In this document: positions 41,865-50,414 of the stretch, one piece after another
How the letters are laid out: every line of letters starts with the position of its first letter
How positions within the stretch are numbered: the stretch's first letter is position 1
Source: Lysinibacillus pinottii
Lineage (GTDB): Bacteria; Bacillota; Bacilli; Bacillales_A; Planococcaceae
Direction of reading: 5' to 3'
Length of the DNA stretch: 64,000 nt
Assembly: GCF_024753545.1 (NCBI RefSeq)
Contig: NZ_JANTOO010000020.1
Location: forward strand, 248,001 to 312,000
Position numbers and translations under genes: made by a program
The notes under the pieces: model-generated
Told to the model about the DNA's origin: nothing
Database searches by the model: none
Seen by the model: the letters and a program-made list of their open reading frames with translations, nothing else

Positions 41865-42527
41865 TTAATTATTAATTTTAGATACTTTTGTAATATATGG
41901 AATTAACGAAATCTGCTGTAGCACTTTTTCCTCAATATTTTGATCGACTTCAATAACCATTAAAGCTGTTAAACCACGTTCTATACGTGATACTTCCATA
42001 TGTCCAATATTAACCTCGTGCATCGCTAAGCAATTGGCTACGTTTGCTATGCAGCCAGCACGATCGTCATGTACAACAAGAATCGCCGGCATGCCACCTG
42101 TTAAACGTAATTTAAAGCCATTTACTTCACTTACTTCTATTTTACCGCCGCCAATAGAAATCCCGACAACAGACATTTCACCTTCATCGTCTCCAATAAC
42201 TAGACGTGCCGTATTTGGATGCTCAGTATTAGCTGTTTCTGGAATAAATTCATATTCCAATCCTGCTTTTTCTGCATCTTCAAATGCCGTTTTAATACGA
42301 TCATCAAATGTGTCGTAGTTCAATAAGCCCCCAACGATGGCAACATCTGTCCCATGCCCTCTATACGTTTCTGCGAACGAACCATATAAATGAATTTTCG
42401 CCCATTTAGGTTGTCTACCAAATAAATCCCTTGCAACTCGTCCGATACGAGCCGCACCTGCCGTATGAGAGGAGGAAGGCCCAATCATCACTGGTCCAAT
42501 AATATCAAAAACCGAAGTAAATTTCAT
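41865..42527 (-). CDS. sdaAB: L-serine dehydratase, beta subunit
   Basis: The 220-residue beta chain has the N-terminal domain with FDIIGPVMIGPSSSHTAGAARIGRVARD and a C-terminal ACT domain (about 148-220; LVVHDDRAGCIANVANCLA, then IGHMEVSR) that may sense an amino acid. It precedes sdaAA. Upstream are an extended -10 promoter (42572-42599) and a CodY-box-like site (42621-42635), which would fit repression of serine breakdown by amino acid supply. Confidence 0.96.
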   Translation of the reverse strand: MKFTSVFDIIGPVMIGPSSSHTAGAARIGRVARDLFGRQPKWAKIHLYGSFAETYRGHGTDVAIVGGLLNYDTFDDRIKTAFEDAEKAGLEYEFIPETANTEHPNTARLVIGDDEGEMSVVGISIGGGKIEVSEVNGFKLRLTGGMPAILVVHDDRAGCIANVANCLAMHEVNIGHMEVSRIERGLTALMVIEVDQNIEEKVLQQISLIPYITKVSKINN

Positions 42528-42571
42528 ACAAACACCCCTCTATTCTATTCCTATAATAATATTTATATTTA

Positions 42572-42599
42572 CTTATATCATGCTTGATAGTTACTACAA
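42572..42599 (-). promoter_or_regulatory. Candidate sdaAB-sdaAA promoter
   Basis: TTGTAG (42594-42599), 16 bases, TATAAG (42572-42577), with TG one base before the -10 (TGATATAAG) on the minus strand. Confidence 0.5.
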
Positions 42600-42620
42600 A
42601 AGTAAAGTATTTAATTTGTC

Positions 42621-42635
42621 AGCTTTCAGAAAATT
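42621..42635. promoter_or_regulatory. CodY-box-like sequence upstream of sdaAB
   Basis: On the minus strand AATTTTCTGAAAGCT matches AATTTTCWGAAAATT at 13 of 15 positions. It lies about 20 bases upstream of the candidate -35. Confidence 0.45.
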
Positions 42636-42747
42636 ACCACTACTATAATTTGTGGCCAAACTAGATATGTTATACTTTGTCCATACCCTGTGCACATACA
42701 ACAAAAACCGTTGATATTCCAATATTTCCAATTTTTATATCTTCTAG

Positions 42748-42778
42748 ATACGTACATTCAACTATGAATAGTACGTAT
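42748..42778. repeat. Inverted repeat ATACGTAC / GTACGTAT in the sdaAB upstream region
   Basis: Perfect eight-base arms (42748-42755 and 42771-42778) separated by 15 bases. It lies between the yloV terminator and the sdaAB promoter; no role is known. The rest of 42636-42820 shows no gene. Confidence 0.45.
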
Positions 42779-42821
42779 GTTTCCGACTAAACAGAGACAT
42801 CACTTTCTTTGTAGCATAAAC

Positions 42822-42850
42822 AAAAGCAGTACACATTTTGTGCACTGCTT
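42822..42850 (-). terminator. Intrinsic terminator after yloV
   Basis: AAGCAGT.CACA and TGTG.ACTGCTT pair with one mismatch around a short AAAA-type loop, followed by TTGTTT on the minus strand, about 30 bases past the stop. Confidence 0.8.
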
Positions 42851-42879
42851 TCTTTACGGGATAGCAAAGTAGCATGTAA

Positions 42880-44529
42880 TTATTCTACTGAAATAATATA
42901 TGGATATAACCCTTGTTTTCCATCAAATAATTCAACTTCTACGTCTGGATAGTTCTTCTCAATGAATGCTACTAGCTCTGTAGCATCTTGTTCAGTTGTA
43001 TCCTCTCCATAAATAACTGTGACAATTTCTGCATCCTCATCAACTAAATCGATGATTACTTTTTCAGCTGCATCTTTTAAAGCTGGTGTAGAAAGGACAA
43101 TTTTCCCTTCTGCTAACGCCATAAAATCATCTTTATGGATTTCAACACCATCAATAGATGTATCACGCACAGCATAAGTTACTTGACCAGTCTTTACATT
43201 CGCAAATGCTTCAGTCATCGACTTCTTGTTTAGGTCAACGGCTGCTTCTGGATTAAATGCTAAAATCGCAGCCATACCTTGAGGAATTGTCTTCGTTGGG
43301 ACAACTGCTGCTTCAATTTCTAACAGCTCTACAGCTTGCTCTGCAGCCATCACAATATTTTTATTATTTGGGAGGATTAAAACTTTTTCTGCACCAATTT
43401 CTTGTACCGCTTTCACGATATCTTCTGTTGAGGGGTTCATCGTTTGCCCGCCTTCAATGACATAAGACGCACCAATAGAACGCAATAATCCTGCAACACC
43501 CTCGCCCATCGCAATTGTTACAATAGCATATGGATGTTTCTCTATTTTTTTCGTTGTCATAGGTGCCTTATGCTCTTCACCAACGATAGCTGAGTGTTGC
43601 TCACGCATATTATCGACTTTTATTTTCATCAGACTACCATATTTTTGTCCAATTGATAAAACAGAACCTGGCTGCTCAGAATGGATATGAACCTTGGCAA
43701 TTTCTTCATCAGAAATAACAAGTAACGAATCTCCTAAAGGACTTAATTCTTGACGGAATTGCTCCTCATTAAATGGCTCTTTCCCATCTTCTAAGCGCAC
43801 CATTATTTCTGTACAATAGCCAAATTCAATATCTTCAGTGTTCATAAAGTCTTGAGCTCTATGATGCTCTGCATTGATTAGGTCATCTAATGTCGCATTA
43901 TTTTTCTCTGGGAGAGGCTCGCCTTTTAAAGAAGCTAAAAATCCTTCATAGACAAACAATAAGCCTTGGCCACCACTATCGACAACCCCTACCTCTTTTA
44001 AAACAGGTAATAAATCAGGTGTACGATCTAATGATGCCTTTGCCTCTGCAGTAAAAGCTTCCATAACTGCAATGATATCGGTTTCAGTTTCTGCCACTTC
44101 CACACCTTTTTTTGCCGCTTCTCGAGCAACTGTCAGTATTGTTCCTTCGACAGGTTTCATAACGGCTTTATATGCTGTATCTACACCAGCTTGGAAGGCA
44201 CTAGCAAAACCTTTCGCATCAATTGTCGCTTCTTTTTCAATGAATTTTCCAAATCCACGGAATAATTGTGATAGGATTACACCAGAATTTCCACGGGCTC
44301 CCATTAATAAACCTTTTGATAAGGCCTGTGCCGTTTTACCGATATGCTCTGAAGCAGAAAGCTCCGTTTCCTTTGCTCCAGATGTCATCGATAAGTTCAT
44401 ATTTGTCCCTGTGTCACCATCTGGTACTGGGAAAACATTTAATGAATCTACATAATTTGCATTTTGGTATAGGTGATGCGCACCCATTTGTACCATTTCT
44501 GCAAACTTTATACCGTCTAAAGACTGCAT
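42880..44529 (-). CDS. fakA: YloV/FakA, fatty acid kinase catalytic subunit (DAK-like)
   Basis: FakA phosphorylates fatty acids held by FakB proteins. The 549-residue protein has the N-terminal DhaL-type kinase domain with VDSLNVFPVPDGDTGTNM and MGARGNSGVILSQLFRGF, a middle domain, and a C-terminal domain starting near ATVTIAMGEGVAGLLRSIGA (here AIVTIAMGEG). B. subtilis yloV has the same place after yloU. It is 18 bases downstream of yloU with AGGAGG 11 bases before the ATG. The fatty-acid kinase role is known for S. aureus FakA and is extended here by homology. Confidence 0.93.
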   Translation of the reverse strand: MQSLDGIKFAEMVQMGAHHLYQNANYVDSLNVFPVPDGDTGTNMNLSMTSGAKETELSASEHIGKTAQALSKGLLMGARGNSGVILSQLFRGFGKFIEKEATIDAKGFASAFQAGVDTAYKAVMKPVEGTILTVAREAAKKGVEVAETETDIIAVMEAFTAEAKASLDRTPDLLPVLKEVGVVDSGGQGLLFVYEGFLASLKGEPLPEKNNATLDDLINAEHHRAQDFMNTEDIEFGYCTEIMVRLEDGKEPFNEEQFRQELSPLGDSLLVISDEEIAKVHIHSEQPGSVLSIGQKYGSLMKIKVDNMREQHSAIVGEEHKAPMTTKKIEKHPYAIVTIAMGEGVAGLLRSIGASYVIEGGQTMNPSTEDIVKAVQEIGAEKVLILPNNKNIVMAAEQAVELLEIEAAVVPTKTIPQGMAAILAFNPEAAVDLNKKSMTEAFANVKTGQVTYAVRDTSIDGVEIHKDDFMALAEGKIVLSTPALKDAAEKVIIDLVDEDAEIVTVIYGEDTTEQDATELVAFIEKNYPDVEVELFDGKQGLYPYIISVE

Positions 44530-44547
44530 TCGATTTAGTTCCTCCTC

Positions 44548-44907
44548 TTAATTCGCTACACGAACGCCCTGTACAAAGATATTGACAGATTTTACGCTCA
44601 TACCCAATGTTTTATCTACTGTATATTTCACTTTCGACTGTACTTGGTAAGCAACTTCCGAAATTTTTGTCCCGTAACTAACAATAATGTACATATCAAT
44701 ATGTAAATCGTCGTCTTGTTGTCGAATCACAACACCTTTTGTGAAGTTTTCTTTACGTAAAATATCAGTTAGACCATCACGAATTTGATGTTTAGATGCC
44801 ATGCCAACAATCCCGTAGCATTCTACAGCAGCACCACCAGCAATTTGTGCAAGTACATCTGTTGAAATATCAATTTGGCCGAATTCATTGTTTAACTCAA
44901 TTGACAT
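44548..44907 (-). CDS. yloU: YloU, Asp23/Gls24-family protein
   Basis: A 119-residue Asp23/Gls24 protein, a family linked to envelope stress and, for Asp23, membrane association. Conserved parts are ISTDVLAQIAGGAAVECYGIVGMA and DLHIDMYIIVSYGTKISEVA, ending VNIFVQGVRV. An open frame extends 15 codons upstream, but ATG at 44905-44907 has GGGGG seven bases before it. A promoter is at 44943-44972. In B. subtilis rpmB is directly divergent; here the arginine-type block lies between. Confidence 0.92.
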   Translation of the reverse strand: MSIELNNEFGQIDISTDVLAQIAGGAAVECYGIVGMASKHQIRDGLTDILRKENFTKGVVIRQQDDDLHIDMYIIVSYGTKISEVAYQVQSKVKYTVDKTLGMSVKSVNIFVQGVRVAN

Positions 44908-44942
44908 AGAAATGCCCCCTTGGCTCTTTTTGACTAAAGTAT

Positions 44943-44972
44943 ATTGTAACACTTTCGTTGTAATTTAAGCAA
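44943..44972 (-). promoter_or_regulatory. Probable yloU-yloV promoter
   Basis: TTGCTT (44967-44972), 18 bases, TACAAT (44943-44948) on the minus strand, about 36 bases before yloU. Confidence 0.6.
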
Positions 44973-45243
44973 CCTAAGGGGGTAAAGAAAGGCTATGTAG
45001 CAACGTTTTGTGACTTTAAATCGACGTATTTGTGGATTCATCGAAAATGGTCTTCTTCCAATTAAATTTATTTCCGTCAATTTGTTTTATGAAATATAAC
45101 GCTCGATCAGCAAGTTAACAGCCTATTTATTTACCCTCATATCTCAAAATCTTACCATGACACATGCCTATGTGAGCATCTCCTTATATTTACTTCCAAT
45201 ATAGATTTTTTTCAGTATGAACATGACAAGTCAATACTAGAAA
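44973..45243. other. Non-coding junction between yloU promoter and the arginine-type block
   Basis: No gene, repeat or clear motif is seen in this AT-rich stretch, which marks one boundary of the inserted block. Confidence 0.5.
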
Positions 45244-45277
45244 TAAAAAAAGCTGATACTATAAAGCATCAACTTTT
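45244..45277 (-). terminator. Intrinsic terminator after the RocB-like gene
   Basis: AAGTTGAT and ATCAGCTT pair (one G-U) around a ten-base loop, followed by TTTTTATTT on the minus strand, about 15 bases past the stop. It ends the four-gene operon. Confidence 0.85.
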
Positions 45278-45289
45278 TATTGTATTTAA

Positions 45290-46894
45290 TTAAAATAAGC
45301 TTTTTATAAGAGTATCTATCATAATAGGCATTTCTTTAAAGGCACTATCTACATGTAATCTTTCTGTTTTTTGGTGTGCATCCTTTCCAAATGGTCCTAC
45401 ATTTAAAACCGGTCCTTGTAATGCGGTCATTTCTTTAAATGGAATATTATACGTATTCCCCCATACAGGTGTATTACGCTCGAAGGCTAACCATTCATCT
45501 GATTCATCTGTATAGTTCACATAGCTTAAATCACAAATCCCGTTAAAATAATGTATTTGCTGCACTTCAATGTCGAATGTTTGCGCTGTTTTCTTCATTA
45601 ATTCAATCGATTTTACAACAAGTGGATGATTGGATGAATTAATAGCCGGGTAATAAGGTGGTGCATATAACAGAACAGTGGCTGGTGCTAATTCCTGACA
45701 ACGTATCATGAGCTGATCAACGATACGAATTGACTTTTCACGGTCATCCCATGTACTTTGCTTAAGAACTTGTGATTTGATAGAATCGACTTCTTCAGCC
45801 CCCAGTTTCCGGACGGCATGTTCTAAGAGAGCTTCATATCGTAATACGTTGACTGTCCCCACACCTTGTACTTTTTCTCGTTTACAGATTTGCAAATACT
45901 GTTCGTTACAAGCCGACATTGCTTGAAATGCGACCTTTTCAAATATATCCATTACTTCTGCTGCTGTACGTTTTAATAAAAATACATTATAAAGAGCAGC
46001 AGCACGATATGGTGTTTGTGTAGAGTATTCCATTTTCAAGTCTTTTAGCTGTAAAGATACCGGAAGTGGTGTGCTCTCTCCTAAATCTGTTTCGCGGAAA
46101 AGAGGATTCCACTCCATATGCTGTGTCATATAAGAAGCAATAAAATTAGCTGTCATTCCCTTTAAAGGCTCACCGACATGTGTTTCTTTGCCATAAAATA
46201 GAGCAGCAGGCATAATCTTACCAATAGTGCCTGAATAAATATATTCATTTGTATCAGCGGGTCCTTGTGAAAAGGACGGTTCACTATTTAAAAATAATTG
46301 GTACGTTAAATCATACTGTTCACGTATTCTTACAAGCTCTACAACCGCGGCTCTCATTCCCGCTGAATTCACTTCTTCATCTGGGACCGCAGTTAAAATT
46401 AAATTAATGGGCCATTGCTCGAAGCTTGCCTTTTCAATTAGCTGCATGTGTAATGCCAGTCCCATTTTCATATCCATTGTGCCACGACCAAACAAATAAT
46501 TACCTGATTCCAAATCAATTTTAGCGGCTTCTGGTAAATCCTTTTTGTATTTATGCTCCATTAGCTTTTTAGTCAATTCCTCAGGGAAAAAAGCTAGAGG
46601 CTCTAACTCACCATATTCCTCAGTATGCACTGTATCGAAATGACTTATTAGCACTACCGTATCGATTGCTGTAGGATGTTTATATAAAGCAGTTACAGCG
46701 TTTCTTCCAAGACCTGCCTCATGCAATTCGATAAACTCAGGGTGCTGAGTAAAATATGGAAGCGCTAACAGTTTATTTTTCAATTTATAGGCAAATTCAT
46801 TTTCCCCCTCAGTCAATGTTCTACTATCCCAGCTAACAATTTCACATAGTAGTGCTCGCAGTTTTTCTGGGGTATTCCACATGTAATTTTCCAT
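45290..46894 (-). CDS. RocB-like M20-family hydrolase
   Basis: A 534-residue protein of the M20 metallohydrolase fold resembling RocB, an arginine-utilisation protein of B. subtilis (566 residues) whose reaction I cannot state. Metal-site motifs are visible: HFDTVH (85-90), GRGTMDMKMG, and PDEEVNSAG. The N-terminal WDSRTLTEGENEFA block is RocB-like. ATG has AAAGGAG seven bases upstream. It is the last gene of the operon after the RocE-like permease. It may act on the product of the two DDAH-fold enzymes or on an acyl-arginine; both are guesses. Confidence 0.85.
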   Translation of the reverse strand: MENYMWNTPEKLRALLCEIVSWDSRTLTEGENEFAYKLKNKLLALPYFTQHPEFIELHEAGLGRNAVTALYKHPTAIDTVVLISHFDTVHTEEYGELEPLAFFPEELTKKLMEHKYKKDLPEAAKIDLESGNYLFGRGTMDMKMGLALHMQLIEKASFEQWPINLILTAVPDEEVNSAGMRAAVVELVRIREQYDLTYQLFLNSEPSFSQGPADTNEYIYSGTIGKIMPAALFYGKETHVGEPLKGMTANFIASYMTQHMEWNPLFRETDLGESTPLPVSLQLKDLKMEYSTQTPYRAAALYNVFLLKRTAAEVMDIFEKVAFQAMSACNEQYLQICKREKVQGVGTVNVLRYEALLEHAVRKLGAEEVDSIKSQVLKQSTWDDREKSIRIVDQLMIRCQELAPATVLLYAPPYYPAINSSNHPLVVKSIELMKKTAQTFDIEVQQIHYFNGICDLSYVNYTDESDEWLAFERNTPVWGNTYNIPFKEMTALQGPVLNVGPFGKDAHQKTERLHVDSAFKEMPIMIDTLIKSLF

Positions 46895-46931
46895 AAAAAT
46901 TCTCCTTTAAATCGAACTCGTTAGAGGGTTT

Positions 46932-48359
46932 TTAACGAATATCTGATGACTCTTCATTTTTGGTGTCTGTAGTAGCATTAGATGCTTTTTTTAATTTCAA
47001 TCGATAAAAAATCATACAGGCAATAAAAAAGCCAATGCCATACAATAGGCCAATTCTTTGGGTTGGATCAAATGCTAAAAAAATCAGAATTACTAAGCAA
47101 AAGAAAATACAAAATATAGGTATTAACGGAAATAATGGTGTTTTAAATTTTAAATCTGCCAAATTTCCACCAGACTTTATATAACGATAGCGGAACATTA
47201 ATTGAGAAGCACAAATGCCCATCCATGAAATAGTGACAGATATTCCTGCAACCGACATTAATAAAACAAATACCGCATCTGCTTCCATCACACTTGTTAA
47301 TAATGATAATAGTGAGAAAGCCATCGTAAAGATTAGTGCATTTAGAGGTACTTTATTTTTAGTAAGACGCCCAAATAATTTTGGTGCCATTCCCTCATGT
47401 GACATAGAGAACAGTAAACGAGTTGACGCATACAAACATGAATTACCGACAGATAGGATTGCGGTTAAAATAACAAAATTCATAATACCTGCTGCATAGG
47501 GAACACCAGCTATATGCATCAACGTCACAAATGGACTCTCCATTAGACCAAGCTCTGAGGATGGGAAGATGGCTGATAATACGATAATAGAAGCAATATA
47601 AAAAACTATAATTCTAAAAAGAATTGTCCGAATAGCTCTTGGTATATTTTTTTCAGGATTTTCGGTTTCACCAGCTGCAATTCCCACAAGCTCTGACCCT
47701 TGATAAGAAAAAATAACATTCATCATCGTGACAAAAATAATGGAAATACCCGCTGGGAATAAGCCAGACGGTGCTAAATTTGTCAAATGAGGTGTTGGAC
47801 GATCTGCTAAAGGTATCAAGCCAAAAATAGCAGCCCCACCTATGATGATAAAGGCAATAACTGCGATTACTTTAATACTCGCAAACCAAAATTCTGCTTC
47901 AGCAAACCCCTTTGTAGTTAAAGCATTTAAGACAAATAAAAGAACCATAAATACAGCACACCATATCCAAATAGGTATATCTGGAAACCAATGCTGCATT
48001 AAAATTCCAGCAGCTGTAAACTCAACACCCGCTGTCGCCGCTGACCCGACAAAGTACATCCAGCCCAATGAAAATCCAGCTGAGGGGCTAATAAAACGTG
48101 TAGCATATGTTTGAAAGGAACCGGTAACAGGCATGTAAACAGCTAATTCCCCTAGACAATTCATGACCATAAATAAAATTAACCCACCAAATAAATAGCC
48201 AATTAGTGCTCCACCTGGGCCCGCTTGATTAATGGTATAGCCAACATTTAAAAATAACCCTGTTCCGATAACTCCCCCTAGAGAAAGCATTAATAAGTGA
48301 CGACTTTTCATCGAACGGTTTAGTTGTTGATTGTGAAATTGATCCCCATTATCCAACAT
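46932..48359 (-). CDS. RocE-like amino acid permease (APC superfamily)
   Basis: A 475-residue, 12-segment amino acid permease of the AAT group. MKSRHLLMLSLGGVIGTGLFL, NQAGPGGAL, CLGELAVYMPVTGSFQTYATRFISP and the GIAAGETENPEKNIPRAI block closely match RocE/RocC arginine and ornithine permeases. ATG at 48357-48359 has GGGAGG about nine bases upstream; a longer upstream reading frame is not supported by a ribosome-binding site. It lies between ddaH and the RocB-like gene, suggesting import of arginine or a methylated derivative. Specificity is inferred. Confidence 0.88.
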   Translation of the reverse strand: MLDNGDQFHNQQLNRSMKSRHLLMLSLGGVIGTGLFLNVGYTINQAGPGGALIGYLFGGLILFMVMNCLGELAVYMPVTGSFQTYATRFISPSAGFSLGWMYFVGSAATAGVEFTAAGILMQHWFPDIPIWIWCAVFMVLLFVLNALTTKGFAEAEFWFASIKVIAVIAFIIIGGAAIFGLIPLADRPTPHLTNLAPSGLFPAGISIIFVTMMNVIFSYQGSELVGIAAGETENPEKNIPRAIRTILFRIIVFYIASIIVLSAIFPSSELGLMESPFVTLMHIAGVPYAAGIMNFVILTAILSVGNSCLYASTRLLFSMSHEGMAPKLFGRLTKNKVPLNALIFTMAFSLLSLLTSVMEADAVFVLLMSVAGISVTISWMGICASQLMFRYRYIKSGGNLADLKFKTPLFPLIPIFCIFFCLVILIFLAFDPTQRIGLLYGIGFFIACMIFYRLKLKKASNATTDTKNEESSDIR

Positions 48360-48469
48360 CCATTTAACCCTCCCATATATTGTGAATTTATAGAATATTC
48401 TGATATATAAACAACCAAAGTACCCAATCAATTTATCTCTTTTAAATTGATTGGGTTAAGCAGTCCTAC

Positions 48470-49231
48470 TTAAAAACGTAATGATAGGCAGCTTAAGCCA
48501 CCATCATGTTTTCTAAATTCGGACATCTCTAGTTCAATCGTTTGATAACCTAGGTCAAGTAATTTGCGATTTGTTTCTGGGTATCCAGCTGGAATAATAA
48601 TATAATCATTGACTTGGATACAGTTAGCAGAGTATTCATCTTCCTTTGGAATGATAATTTTTTCATAGGATTCAAATGCCGGATGATCCACGAACTCACC
48701 AGCTAGCACCATACGATTGTCTCCTACATAAGCAATACCAGTTTTTAAATGGAAGAATTCTTTTAATGGGATAATCGTCGCCTCATAGCCCTCTTGTTCA
48801 ACGATTTCCTTAAATTGTTGAGCCCCTTCTTCATTTGTACGATCTGAAATTCCTACATAAAATTTCTTTTCAGCCTGTAATACATCTCCTCCATCAAGCG
48901 TTCCAGATCCTTTTATATAATAAATTTTATCGTAGAATTGCTTTACAGCAGGTTCGATATCTTCAATTTCACGGTTACGAGCAGCAGCCCCTGGATTTGA
49001 AATGATAGCAAATTCTGGTGTTAAAACAGCCGTATCCTCTACAAATGTTGAGTCAGGAAATGCCTCATTTACTGGTAATTGTGTTACCTCTACCCCACAT
49101 TTTTTTAAAGCCTCTACATACTTTTCATGCTGTTCATATAATTTTTCTAAAATTGGTTTTCCTAAATCACTAGTTGTTAAACCGTTTACAAAACTATTTC
49201 CTGGATTTTTAACAATAACATTTTTAAACAT
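48470..49231 (-). CDS. ddaH: Dimethylarginine dimethylaminohydrolase (DDAH) family protein
   Basis: DDAH hydrolyses N-omega-methylated arginines to citrulline and an amine. The 253-residue amidinotransferase-fold protein has the substrate-binding FVEDTAV (Glu65, Asp66), DGGDV (113-117), catalytic His161 (HLKTGIAYVG) and nucleophile Cys248 (GLSCLSLRF, five residues from the end), the layout of bacterial DDAH. GGAG lies ten bases before the ATG. It follows the second hydrolase gene by 16 bases. Arginine itself, as for an arginine deiminase, remains possible. Confidence 0.85.
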   Translation of the reverse strand: MFKNVIVKNPGNSFVNGLTTSDLGKPILEKLYEQHEKYVEALKKCGVEVTQLPVNEAFPDSTFVEDTAVLTPEFAIISNPGAAARNREIEDIEPAVKQFYDKIYYIKGSGTLDGGDVLQAEKKFYVGISDRTNEEGAQQFKEIVEQEGYEATIIPLKEFFHLKTGIAYVGDNRMVLAGEFVDHPAFESYEKIIIPKEDEYSANCIQVNDYIIIPAGYPETNRKLLDLGYQTIELEMSEFRKHDGGLSCLSLRF

Positions 49232-49247
49232 ATTCTTTTCTCTCCTT

Positions 49248-50120
49248 TTATGCTCTTATTACTGGACAAGTCAGACATGTAGGGCCGCCTGTTCCTAACA
49301 CAGAAATTTGATGACCTTTATATTCAAAAACTGTTGCACCAGCTTGAATCAGTTGCTGTTTTGTGACCGTGTTTCCTTCAGGAATAACACAAACTCGTGG
49401 TGCAAGCGCTAACACATTACAGCCAAGTGTATCGTATTCATCCTTTGGAACTTCCACTAACTGAATACCTCTTTCCACTAGCAATTGGCGGAAAAATACA
49501 GGCATTAAACGGGAATGTACAACAGCTAAATCTTTATCAACCATACTAATGAAAGACATTAGATGTAAGCATTCAGCTTCACCTAAATCATGTGGTAGCT
49601 GGACAACAATAAATTCATCTACCATTTCAGCTGTCATTTCTTTTAGCTGACGAATGGCTTCATCATTTGTTCGATATCCCCTACCGACAGCAAGTGTTCG
49701 ATCATCTAACCAAACAATGTCTCCACCATCTGCTACTGCATCGCCAGTGAGTTCTCCAATTATTGAAATACCCTTGTCCTGTAAAAATGCTTTGTAGATG
49801 GAAGCCTCTGGCTGTCTTAATTTTTTTCCAGACTTTAATAAAATGGCACCCTTTGGCGTGAATTTTACTGGATCATGGGCATAAAGCGAATCTAGCCCCA
49901 CCTCGTCTGACAATGGTAGATAATCAATTGTGTCAACATACTTTTTAAGAATCTCAACAAACTCTGCATATTCCTTTAATGCTTCTTCAAAGTTGGGCTC
50001 AGATAAGTAGTTAAAAGTTTTCCATTCATCACTAAGATGTTTCTGGCTTCGGAAAGCATCTTTTGGATGTTTTACTATGACGTGTTTTAAAGGTGTATAC
50101 ATTGATGAGCAATAATGCAT
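49248..50120 (-). CDS. Second DDAH/arginine-deiminase-fold hydrolase
   Basis: A 290-residue amidinotransferase-fold protein, a distant paralogue of the downstream ddaH. It has DGGDIVWLD (131-139), His186 in EAECLHLMSF, and a C-terminal nucleophile Cys282 in GTGGPTCLTCPVIR. The family contains DDAH, arginine deiminase and related enzymes; the substrate of this branch is unknown. ATG at 50118-50120 has AAAGGAG eight bases upstream; a GTG three codons earlier overlaps that site. It is the first gene of the operon, directly behind two palindromic operators. Confidence 0.82.
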   Translation of the reverse strand: MHYCSSMYTPLKHVIVKHPKDAFRSQKHLSDEWKTFNYLSEPNFEEALKEYAEFVEILKKYVDTIDYLPLSDEVGLDSLYAHDPVKFTPKGAILLKSGKKLRQPEASIYKAFLQDKGISIIGELTGDAVADGGDIVWLDDRTLAVGRGYRTNDEAIRQLKEMTAEMVDEFIVVQLPHDLGEAECLHLMSFISMVDKDLAVVHSRLMPVFFRQLLVERGIQLVEVPKDEYDTLGCNVLALAPRVCVIPEGNTVTKQQLIQAGATVFEYKGHQISVLGTGGPTCLTCPVIRA

Positions 50121-50133
50121 TCCCTTCACTCCT

Positions 50134-50150
50134 TTTCCGTTTAGTGGAAA
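50134..50150. promoter_or_regulatory. Operator copy 1, probable IclR site
   Basis: TTTCCGTTTAGTGGAAA, a palindrome with five-base arms TTTCC/GGAAA around seven bases. It abuts the ribosome-binding site of the first hydrolase gene. Confidence 0.75.
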
Positions 50151-50153
50151 ACG

Positions 50154-50170
50154 TTTCCGTTAAGAGGAAA
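50154..50170. promoter_or_regulatory. Operator copy 2, probable IclR site
   Basis: TTTCCGTTAAGAGGAAA, the same palindrome 20 bases from copy 1 (about two helical turns), just downstream of the predicted transcription start near 50176. Confidence 0.75.
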
Positions 50171-50182
50171 GTTTATATGAAA

Positions 50183-50211
50183 AATATATGCGTTTTATGT
50201 TATACTGTCAA
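50183..50211 (-). promoter_or_regulatory. Strong sigma-A promoter of the DDAH-permease-RocB operon
   Basis: TTGACA (50206-50211, perfect), 17 bases, TATATT (50183-50188, five of six) on the minus strand. The rest of the divergent gap up to 50400 (plus strand) has no clear iclR promoter. Confidence 0.85.
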
Positions 50212-50414
50212 TATATTTAGAAAACTTTTATTTTTCACTTTCTTCTCAAACTACTAAGAAGGCTCTGCTGTATTTGGTCGGAATTTTCAATTCCCATTCT
50301 TTTTGTCTTAAAATTATTTATTGAATGAAGTTTGACTTTTCATAGTACCCTTGAGATTGGAACTAGACGTAGATGGAGAATAAAAATAAAATAGGAGAAA
50401 AGGAGGTAGGACAA

